This document shows, one piece after another, positions 1 through 5,180 of a stretch of DNA of 5,415 bases. The translations under genes were made by a program, and so were the position numbers. Position 1 is the first letter of the stretch. Every line of letters starts with the position of its first letter. The notes under the pieces were generated by a model that did not search any database, was not told the origin of the DNA, and saw nothing but the letters and a program-made list of their open reading frames with translations. Origin of the DNA: Archangium sp. (lineage in GTDB: Bacteria > Myxococcota > Myxococcia > Myxococcales > Myxococcaceae); assembly GCA_016793585.1 (NCBI GenBank), contig JAEUJR010001106.1:1-5415 (forward strand), written 5' to 3'.

Positions 1-2
1 CG

Positions 3-560
3 TGGAACCGCACCGACCCGGGTCGCAACTGGCCGTGGACGTCGTACCTCGCGAAGGTGAACTCGTTCTGCAACTCGACGCCGACGCCGACCCCCACGCC
101 GACGCCGACGCCGACGCCGACCCCCACGCCCACCTCGGCGACGATCACCATCGACAGCAACAACGCGAACAACAACCAGGCGCGCGGGTACCTGCAGGTC
201 TCGTCGAACTGGAAGAGCTCGACGAACGTCGCTGGCTACTACGGCCGCGGGTACTGGTACGCGTCGACGGCGCCGGTGAGCGACGGAGCGGCGTTCTTCT
301 TCAAGCTCGACCAGGCCGGTGCGCGTACCATCGAGGCATGGTGGACCGCGGCCAGCGATCGTTCTCCCGACGCGACGTTCGTCGCCATCAACGCCCAGGG
401 CCAGAAGGTCGGCGAGGGCTCGATGAACCAGGCGGCGAACGGCGGCAAGTGGAACACGGTGGGCCGGTTCAACTTCACGGCGGGCTGGAACAAGGTCGTG
501 CTGTCGCGCTGGTCGGCGAGCGGCAAGGTCGTCGTGGCCGACGCGCTGCGCGTGAAGTGA
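3..560 (+). CDS. N-acetylmuramoyl-L-alanine amidase, C-terminal part (end of Amidase_2 + Thr-Pro linker + golvesin-like domain), 5' partial
   Basis: The gene enters from the left edge; 185 residues are visible before TGA at 558-560. Residues 1-22 ([19 protein letters not shown] onward) match the end of Amidase_2 (AmpD/PGRP-like) domains. In that family the Asp of the T-D-P-G motif, here residue 5, is the third zinc ligand after two upstream histidines, which lie outside this window. Residues 26-44 are a pure Thr-Pro linker. Residues of about 48-185 (TITIDSNNA..., [10 protein letters not shown], ...[10 protein letters not shown]) resemble the golvesin C-terminal-like beta-sandwich found at the ends of secreted hydrolases, probably a carbohydrate- or surface-binding module. 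The inferred role is cleavage of the MurNAc-L-Ala amide bond of peptidoglycan outside the cytoplasm. The signal peptide is not visible. Confidence is high that this frame is real and good for the domain calls. The missing catalytic half prevents any statement about activity. Confidence 0.85.
   Translation, partial: WNRTDPGRNWPWTSYLAKVNSFCNSTPTPTPTPTPTPTPTPTPTSATITIDSNNANNNQARGYLQVSSNWKSSTNVAGYYGRGYWYASTAPVSDGAAFFFKLDQAGARTIEAWWTAASDRSPDATFVAINAQGQKVGEGSMNQAANGGKWNTVGRFNFTAGWNKVVLSRWSASGKVVVADALRVK
76..130 (+). repeat. Short tandem DNA repeat encoding the Thr-Pro linker
   Basis: Bases 76-100 and 106-130 are identical over 25 bases, a 30-base period. Both are built from the six-base unit ACGCCG with ACCCCC interruptions. 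The unit is a multiple of three, so gain or loss of copies would change linker length (two residues per unit) without shifting the frame. The encoded stretch, 78-134, reads Thr-Pro nine times plus a final Thr. Confidence 0.8.
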
Positions 561-1798
561 GGCTGACGTCGCTGGGCCTGATGGTGCTCCTTGCCGCGTG
601 CAAGGAGCCGCCGAAGGGGGAGGCCCACGACGCGGCCGTGGTCGCTGCTGCATTTCCTTCGGCGCGCGAGGACAGTGGTGGCTCGGCGCCGAACTCCGGA
701 GCCGCGGTCGGGGTGAGCGGCTCCGACGGACGAACGCGGGTCCTCGACCCCGTGCTCGGTGAGTCGCTCGACGAAGTGCGCGATGCAGGAATTCGTTCGC
801 CGCCCCTGCTCTTTTCGGAGCCGCGGCTCGCTTCGGGGCTGCTCGCAGACGTTCGTGCGGCTGGGCTGGTGGTGGTGTTCGCCTCGGAGCGAAGCGGTGC
901 TCCGCAAGTGCATCGGTGGGATGGCGAGTTCGAGCGGGCGCTGACCGCCGAGCCAGCCCACCACCTGCAGGATCTCGCGGTGAGGCACCGTGAGGCGCTC
1001 GTCTCGCGCGTCGATGGAGAGACCGAGCAGCTCGTCGCGGTGAACCTCGATGACGCGGGCGTTCGTGTGGTGGGGCCGCGAATGGAGAAGGCGCACGGCG
1101 CGGTCGTGTCGGCCGATGAACGGCTGGTCGCGTTCGAGGCTTCGCTGAAAGACGCCGCGTCGATTGCAGTGCTTCCGTTCGATGGCGCAGGTGCTCCGAG
1201 TGCGGTCGCGCAGCTCGGGCAGACGGGCTCGTTTCAGCCGGCGCTCACGCTCGATGGCCGGCTGGTGTTCACGAACTCGTCGACGGGCGATCCCGAGCTG
1301 TACGTGCAGACGCTCGACGGTGGAGCACCAACACAGCTCACCGCCTTTCACCTCGAAGACTTCGGTGCGGTGCCGGCTCCCGATGGGCAGCGCTTTGCGT
1401 TCGTCTCGAATCGAGAGGGCAGCGACCGAATCTTCGTGCAGCGGCTCGACGGGAGAAACGTGTCTCGCCTGATGGCTGGCGCGCGCGCGCAAGACGACTC
1501 GGAGCGCGACCCGGTGTGGATGCCGGACTCGAAGACGGTGCTGGTGACGGTGCGGGTGAAGGGCGTCTCCCGCATCGCGCGAGTGGATGTCGGTACCCAC
1601 AAGACGCTGTGGACCTCGAGTGGCCCGGGGAACGATCAGCTGCCGCGCCCGAGCCCCGACGGCCGCTTCATCGCGTTCGTGTCGGATCGCATGGGCAATC
1701 CAGACATCTTCATCATGCGCGCGAACGGCAACGACGCGACGCGGGTGACGAGCGATCCCGCTCCCGAGTACGGCCCGCGGTGGTCAACGCTGCGCTGA
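557..1798 (+). CDS. TolB-like beta-propeller lipoprotein (PD40/WD40-like repeats)
   Basis: This is a 413-residue lipoprotein. The start is taken as GTG at 557, which shares bases with the amidase stop (GTGA). It gives a short signal [15 protein letters not shown] with lipobox LAAC, making Cys15 the lipidated residue. The ATG at 581 would leave too little signal. No clear Shine-Dalgarno is present, so translational coupling to the amidase gene is likely. Residues 16-70 are a low-complexity tether rich in Ala, Gly and Ser. From about residue 100 to the end there are six to seven propeller blades of the PD40 type, clearest at 225-262 ([20 protein letters not shown]), 272-305 ([20 protein letters not shown]) and 364-398 ([20 protein letters not shown]). 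The fold matches the TolB C-terminal propeller, but the N-terminal TolB domain is absent and the protein is a lipoprotein, so it is not TolB itself. It is probably an envelope-anchored binding protein; the ligand is unknown. Confidence 0.88.
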   Translation: MRLTSLGLMVLLAACKEPPKGEAHDAAVVAAAFPSAREDSGGSAPNSGAAVGVSGSDGRTRVLDPVLGESLDEVRDAGIRSPPLLFSEPRLASGLLADVRAAGLVVVFASERSGAPQVHRWDGEFERALTAEPAHHLQDLAVRHREALVSRVDGETEQLVAVNLDDAGVRVVGPRMEKAHGAVVSADERLVAFEASLKDAASIAVLPFDGAGAPSAVAQLGQTGSFQPALTLDGRLVFTNSSTGDPELYVQTLDGGAPTQLTAFHLEDFGAVPAPDGQRFAFVSNREGSDRIFVQRLDGRNVSRLMAGARAQDDSERDPVWMPDSKTVLVTVRVKGVSRIARVDVGTHKTLWTSSGPGNDQLPRPSPDGRFIAFVSDRMGNPDIFIMRANGNDATRVTSDPAPEYGPRWSTLR

Positions 1799-2602
1799 GA
1801 GGTTCGGCGACGTCGACTTCGGCTCCGCTGCAGGCACTGGCCCGAGGAAATCGAGCGGGTCGAGCGGCTTTCCATCACGACGCACCTCGAAGTGCAGGTG
1901 TGGCCCGGTCGTCTTGCCCGAGTCTCCGACCGTCGCGACGACCTGCCCGTCACGCACCTTCTGGCCGGTCTTCACGCGCACGTCGCGATTGTGGGCGTAG
2001 AGCGTCACCAGGCCGTCCTGGTGCTCGACGATGACGATGAGGCCGTAGCCCTTCTGCTCGCCAGCGTAGAGCGTCGTTCCCGGAGCGGCCGTCTTCACCG
2101 GAGTCCCCGCGGGAGCTGCGAGATCGATTCCGTCGTGCGGCTCCTTTCCTTTTCGACCGAAGCGCGCGTACAGCACGCCACGCACCGGCCAGCTCAAGGG
2201 GCCGTTCGACTTTCCGACCTTCACGGCGGTGCGTTGCGGCGGCTTCTGGTTCGAGACGGGAATCGCTCGTGGCGGTGGCGTCGGCTCGGGAGAATCGGCT
2301 TCGACGACCTTCGGCGCAGGCTTGTGCGCGCCGGGAATGAGGAGCTCTTCGCCAATCTTCAGCTCACGAGGGTCGTCGAGCTTGTTGGCCGTCATCAGCT
2401 CGTCGACCGTGAGGCCGTACGTCTTCGCGATTCGGTAGAGCGTCTGGCCCTTCTCGACCTTGTGGCGGACCTCTCCGGTGTTGCTGACGAGATCGACCTC
2501 ACGATGCGGGCGCGGTGAGAACGAGCTGGTCGTCGACGTGGTGACACACGCGCTCACGAGCACTGGCACGACGGCGCAGAGGAGCAGACGGGCAGTCACC
2601 AC
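1784..2602 (-). CDS. LysM + M23 metallopeptidase lipoprotein (LytM/NlpD-type, catalytically intact)
   Basis: This is a 272-residue predicted lipoprotein. The signal reaches LVSAC with Cys19 as the lipidated residue. The start is GTG at 2602; the next codon is also GTG, and an in-frame stop at 2633-2635 limits the frame upstream. No good Shine-Dalgarno is visible. A LysM peptidoglycan-binding domain spans about 46-90 (HKVEKGQTLYRIAKTYG). A Pro-rich linker follows (about 91-130), then an M23 domain (about 135-252). The zinc and catalytic residues are all present: H156 and D160 (HDGID), H204 (YAHN) and H235-L-H237 (GPHLHFEV). NlpD and EnvC of enterobacteria keep this fold but have lost these residues and act as amidase activators. 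This protein should instead be an active endopeptidase that cuts peptide cross-links, attached to a membrane and facing peptidoglycan. Its last 15 bases overlap the end of the TolB-like gene tail to tail. Confidence 0.93.
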   Translation of the reverse strand: MVTARLLLCAVVPVLVSACVTTSTTSSFSPRPHREVDLVSNTGEVRHKVEKGQTLYRIAKTYGLTVDELMTANKLDDPRELKIGEELLIPGAHKPAPKVVEADSPEPTPPPRAIPVSNQKPPQRTAVKVGKSNGPLSWPVRGVLYARFGRKGKEPHDGIDLAAPAGTPVKTAAPGTTLYAGEQKGYGLIVIVEHQDGLVTLYAHNRDVRVKTGQKVRDGQVVATVGDSGKTTGPHLHFEVRRDGKPLDPLDFLGPVPAAEPKSTSPNLSAQR

Positions 2603-2648
2603 CCCGCAGTGTGCGACAGGCTGCGACAGGGGCTAGTTTTCGGCCTCC
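2603..2648. promoter_or_regulatory. Divergent 46-bp intergenic region with a 9-bp direct repeat
   Basis: This is the only space between the divergent M23 lipoprotein gene and the duplicated-domain gene, so both promoters must lie here or inside the coding regions. TGCGACAGG occurs at 2612-2620 and again at 2622-2630, a 10-base period equal to one helical turn, as expected of a site bound twice on one DNA face. The AT-rich patch CTAGTTTT (2633-2640) could hold a rightward -10 such as TAGTTT (2634-2639), which would start transcription almost at the ATG. AGGGG at 2628-2632 lies too far (16 bases) from that ATG to be a good Shine-Dalgarno. No promoter can be assigned with certainty. Confidence 0.3.
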
Positions 2649-3281
2649 ATGACGGACCAGGCCCGGCTGACCGAGCTGAGATCGCTTCCCGTGAAACGCA
2701 CGGTGGCCCTGCCCCACAGCGGCTTCGATGCGGGCTCGAGGTTGCTGAAGCGCTTCGGCGGCGAGCGCCTGCATGCGCGCCATCAGTTCGGGGGCAGCGT
2801 TCCCGAGGGCTATCGACTCGAGCTGCTCGTGCTCCTGCCAGACGCCCTGGTCGAGGTGGAGGAGTACGAAGACACGCCGCAGGCCAACACGTTCGCGGAG
2901 ATCACCACGACGACCGAGGCACGCGCCGACGAGCTGCAGGCGGTGATCGTCGAGTCCGTTCTGGAGCAACGGTGCACGCAGCTGCGCGGTCTGCCGGTGA
3001 AACGAACGCTGCGACTCCCGACGAGCGGGCTCGCCGCGGGGGCTCGGATTCTGAAGCGGTTCGGCGCCAACGACGCGCGCTGCGGAATGCTGGAGCGCCG
3101 TCACGAGTACGGCGGCAGCGTTCCCGAGGGCTATCGGGTGGAGCGGATCATCGTGCTGCCGAACGCGCTCGTCGACGTCGAGGAATACGAAGGCCGAGCC
3201 GACGACGAGACCTGGGCGCACGTCTACGCACGGAACAAGGCTGACGCAGACGAACTCGAGGCCGCGCTCCGCTCATCGTGA
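2649..3281 (+). CDS. Unrecognised cytoplasmic protein made of two tandem copies of a ~95-residue domain
   Basis: This 210-residue protein matches no family I recognise. It has no signal peptide, membrane segment or obvious catalytic motif. It is an internal duplication: copy A is about residues 8-100 and copy B about 110-207. Shared landmarks are R-x-LPVKRT (11-18 and 113-120), L-K-R-F-G (33-37 and 135-139), GGSVPEGYR (48-56 and 155-163) and ALVxVEEYE (66-74 and 173-181). I count 40 identities over the 57 best-aligned positions. Copy B has five extra residues after KRFG and contains C145. Copy C-termini diverge but both keep A-x-A-DEL-x-A (91-98 and 198-205), probably a closing helix. The ATG at 2649 is the start that includes all of copy A; its Shine-Dalgarno is poor. 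The frame is well supported because the conserved pattern exists only here. The gene overlaps the downstream lipoprotein gene by nine bases tail to tail. Function unknown. Confidence 0.85.
   Translation: MTDQARLTELRSLPVKRTVALPHSGFDAGSRLLKRFGGERLHARHQFGGSVPEGYRLELLVLLPDALVEVEEYEDTPQANTFAEITTTTEARADELQAVIVESVLEQRCTQLRGLPVKRTLRLPTSGLAAGARILKRFGANDARCGMLERRHEYGGSVPEGYRVERIIVLPNALVDVEEYEGRADDETWAHVYARNKADADELEAALRSS
2670..3269 (+). repeat. Intragenic tandem duplication (two domain copies)
   Basis: Copy A lies at about 2670-2948 and copy B at about 2976-3269. The strongest DNA match is a perfect 23-base identity, 2793-2815 with 3114-3136 (321 bases apart), covering the codons of GSVPEGYR. The stretch after LPVKR is also similar in DNA (GTGAAACG at 2691-2698 and 2997-3004). 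Elsewhere the copies differ mainly at the DNA level while the protein stays similar, which suggests an old duplication held by selection. Confidence 0.8.
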
Positions 3282-4040
3282 CGCTGCGGCAGTGACGGAC
3301 TCGCCAGCCGGACGCGACGCGACGAGCCGACGCATTCGCAACAGCACCTGGTCTGACAACCGCTTCACGCCCTCGGTCACCAGCTTGCGGTGCTGATCAT
3401 CGGCGGCGCGATCGACGCCCAGTGGCGTCGAGGCGACGTCGGCGCGCACGCGCTCGTTCACCGTGAAGAGAATCGTGCCCGTCTTCACGTCGAACAACGT
3501 CGCCTCGAGCACGCCGGCCGACTCCACGGTCGTGCCCGGTACGAACAGCGCGGCGATCAACGTCAGGTACGACGCCGCAGCCGGGTTCGGCCTGGTCGCG
3601 TCAATGAATCGGTGGCGGTACAGCAGCAGGTACTCGGTGCGATACCGCGCGGCCAACTCACGCAGCCCCGCGACGCCGCGATCGACCGGCCACTCACTCG
3701 AGATCTCGGTCGCCAGCTCCACCAGCCCCGACGACTCGAGCGACTCGACCAGCGTCGACGGCGCCGCCTCCACCGGCACCGCCTCGTCGACCTCGTACCG
3801 GACCGCGACCGGCAACACGCCAACCCGCGCGTGCTCCTCGAGGAACACCGGCGAAGCCAGAATCGACTTGAGCTCGCTCTCGCCCACGGCGTTGCGATCG
3901 CGGGAGAAGTGATTCTCGGTCAGCACCGCCGGAGCCGGAGGCCCGGGCTCGAATGCCAGCGCCTGCATGGCCGGCATCTCGGCGCGCACCGCGGCACAAC
4001 CCGACGAGAAGACGAGAACGACGAGGGCGAGACGGAACAT
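3273..4040 (-). CDS. Lipoprotein resembling the rhombotarget lipoprotein family
   Basis: This is a 255-residue lipoprotein. The start ATG at 4040 is fixed by a perfect AGGAGG seven bases upstream and by the signal MFRLALVVLVFSSGC (lipobox SSGC, Cys15). The frame stays open further upstream, but there it only mirrors the divergent gene. The mature part is alpha/beta: a strand ARVGVLPVAVRY (71-82), a helix with LVESLESSGLVE (97-108), a helix then strand RELAARYRTEYLLLYRHRF (127-145), a hydrophobic segment SYLTLIAALFVPG (157-169), a strand pair EATLFDVKTGTILFTVNE (179-196), and a C-terminal amphipathic helix (214-240). This order, with 'L..LA..Y..DYLLLY', a hydrophobic 'VPG' turn and a 'D..TG.ILF' hairpin, is what I recall of rhombotarget lipoproteins (TIGR04179). 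That is a resemblance from memory, not a search result. No rhombosortase gene or rhombosortase-type C-terminal tail is visible here. Function unknown; it probably faces the periplasm. Confidence 0.85.
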   Translation of the reverse strand: MFRLALVVLVFSSGCAAVRAEMPAMQALAFEPGPPAPAVLTENHFSRDRNAVGESELKSILASPVFLEEHARVGVLPVAVRYEVDEAVPVEAAPSTLVESLESSGLVELATEISSEWPVDRGVAGLRELAARYRTEYLLLYRHRFIDATRPNPAAASYLTLIAALFVPGTTVESAGVLEATLFDVKTGTILFTVNERVRADVASTPLGVDRAADDQHRKLVTEGVKRLSDQVLLRMRRLVASRPAGESVTAAASR

Positions 4041-4127
4041 GGTGCTTCCTCCTGTTGCGTGGAAGAAGACACCGGAGGAAGACCCCGGTGCGGCATCGGG
4101 GTGACATCGTTTCTTCACGGAATCGGC
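4041..4127. promoter_or_regulatory. Divergent intergenic region (87 bp) with direct and inverted repeats
   Basis: This region separates the minus-strand lipoprotein gene from the plus-strand membrane coiled-coil gene and should hold both promoters. GGAAGAAGACACCGG (4061-4075) recurs as GGAGGAAGACCCCGG (4074-4088), 13 of 15 bases alike with a 13-base period. CACCGG (4070-4075) and CCGGTG (4085-4090) form a six-pair inverted repeat with a nine-base loop. GAAGAA (4062-4067) is mirrored by TTCTTC (4111-4116). I could not place a convincing -35/-10 or sigma-54 box. The hairpin would fall in the lipoprotein mRNA leader if that transcript starts upstream of it. Confidence 0.3.
4048..4053 (-). promoter_or_regulatory. 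Strong Shine-Dalgarno (AGGAGG) for the rhombotarget-like lipoprotein
   Basis: On the minus strand AGGAGG ends seven bases before the ATG at 4040. It is the only consensus-quality ribosome binding site in the window and decides the start of this gene. Confidence 0.85.
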
Positions 4128-5180
4128 ATGGCGGACCACGACCTCCAGAAACGTCTCGAGAAGCTGGGCGAACAGCTCGTCACCGACATCGAGGCCTGGG
4201 AGAAGCGCACGCGCGCTGAACGCTCCCGCGTGCTCGACGAGCTCACCCACACCCTCGAAGGAAAGCTCGGCGAAGCGATGACGAAGCTCGCCGAGAAGAA
4301 CTCGAAGCTCGACGCGAAGCTGGAGAAGCGTGAGCGTCGCCGAGAGGAACGGCGTCTTCGCCGCGAGCAGCGCCGCAACCGCCAGGGCCAGCCGCCAACG
4401 ATGGCCGGCGGCATCGTGTTCCTCATCGCCGCCGTCATCTGCGCCGTCATGGGCATCGTGAACCCGCAGATGTGGTGGATGGTCTTCGTCGCCCTCGGCC
4501 TCGGCCTCGGTGGCGCAGGTCAGCTCGCAGGCGCGGCGCGGCACAAACGAGAGCTCGCAGAAGAAGCCGCCGAAGAGGCGCCGGTGGTCGAGCAGCAGAA
4601 GACGGTCGCAGGCCCGCACGAGGTCGACGTCATCTGCGATCAGCTGCTCGCCGATCTCGCCGCCGCGCCCGAGACCGTTCGCACCTTCGTGAGCGATCCC
4701 CAGAAGACGGTGGCCAGCATGCGCGCGACGCTCAAGTCGCTCGATCAGCGCCGACAGCAGCTGTTCGCCGAAGACGCCAAGGGCCGGCTCGAAGCCGCGA
4801 CGAAGCTGCGCACCGAGCTGCAGACCCGCCACGACACCGCGACCGACCCAGAGACGAAGACGCGCATGGAAGAGGCGCTCCACTCGATGGCCGGTCAGGA
4901 GTCGGCGCTCAAGCAGCTCGTGGTCATGAGCGAGCGCGTCGACGGCGAGTACACGTCACTGCTCGTGCACCTGCAGGAGCTGCGCACCCGCGTCTCGGTC
5001 GCGAAGTCGAGCCACAGCACCGTGCAGCTCGAAGGGCTCAAGTCGAGCGTGCAGCGGCTCAACGACGAGCTCGGTGCGATCTCCGAAGCGATGGATGCCG
5101 TGCGACGTGGCGACCTCACACCCGTGAGCGACGTCAGCAGCGATGGCGGCCACGAGGATCGCGCGCGTGTCAGGGAGTGA
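4128..5180 (+). CDS. Two-helix-hairpin membrane protein with long flanking coiled coils
   Basis: This 350-residue protein is not firmly recognised. Residues 1-85 are a charged helix/coiled coil (heptad-like LQKRLEKLGEQLVTDIEAWE) ending in a very basic run (about 64-85, mostly Arg, Glu, Lys). Two membrane helices follow, about 93-111 (GGIVFLIAAVICAVMGIV) and 116-136 (WWMVFVALGLGLGGAGQLAG), joined by a turn of only about four residues (NPQM). Basic residues on both outer sides place both ends in the cytoplasm. Residues of about 142-325 are again long helices rich in Leu, Glu, Gln and Arg. The tail 326-350 is loose and polar. The layout, and the stretch DQLLADLAAAPETVRTFVSDP, loosely recall the XpaC-type '5-bromo-4-chloroindolyl phosphate hydrolysis' family, but I am not confident. 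The start is ATG 4128 with a weak GGA six bases upstream; GTG 4101 is an in-frame alternative. The end overlaps the ATL gene, suggesting an operon. Confidence 0.85.
   Translation: MADHDLQKRLEKLGEQLVTDIEAWEKRTRAERSRVLDELTHTLEGKLGEAMTKLAEKNSKLDAKLEKRERRREERRLRREQRRNRQGQPPTMAGGIVFLIAAVICAVMGIVNPQMWWMVFVALGLGLGGAGQLAGAARHKRELAEEAAEEAPVVEQQKTVAGPHEVDVICDQLLADLAAAPETVRTFVSDPQKTVASMRATLKSLDQRRQQLFAEDAKGRLEAATKLRTELQTRHDTATDPETKTRMEEALHSMAGQESALKQLVVMSERVDGEYTSLLVHLQELRTRVSVAKSSHSTVQLEGLKSSVQRLNDELGAISEAMDAVRRGDLTPVSDVSSDGGHEDRARVRE

Noticed and set aside
76..130. Possible CRISPR-like repeat array
   Set aside because: The repeats are contiguous six-base units without unique spacers and encode an in-frame Thr-Pro linker.
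2..556. Upstream extension of the TolB-like frame through the amidase region (Asp-Ala and His-rich translation)
   Set aside because: It is a shifted reading of the Thr-Pro repeat and golvesin domain; the real gene begins at GTG 557 with a lipoprotein signal.
239..1600. Long minus-strand open frame of 453 codons
   Set aside because: It is antisense to the amidase and the propeller, has Arg/His-rich composition and no domain pattern; typical of high-GC DNA opposite real genes.
1892..2518. Plus-strand open frame of 208 codons opposite the M23 gene
   Set aside because: The opposite strand has a complete LysM/M23 protein with all catalytic residues; this frame has no recognisable features.
2499..3221. 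Minus-strand open frame of 240 codons with internal similarity
   Set aside because: Its apparent repeats only mirror the duplication of the plus-strand gene, and its composition is biased.
4070..4090. Possible intrinsic terminator hairpin (CACCGG/CCGGTG)
   Set aside because: There is no T-run after either arm, and it lies between two divergent starts where no transcript needs to end.
3390..4127. Upstream extension of the coiled-coil frame
   Set aside because: It is antisense to the lipoprotein gene and Arg/His-rich; protein-like composition begins at ATG 4128.
4041..4883. Upstream extension of the rhombotarget-like lipoprotein frame
   Set aside because: It is antisense to the membrane coiled-coil gene; the ATG at 4040 has a perfect Shine-Dalgarno and starts a lipoprotein signal.
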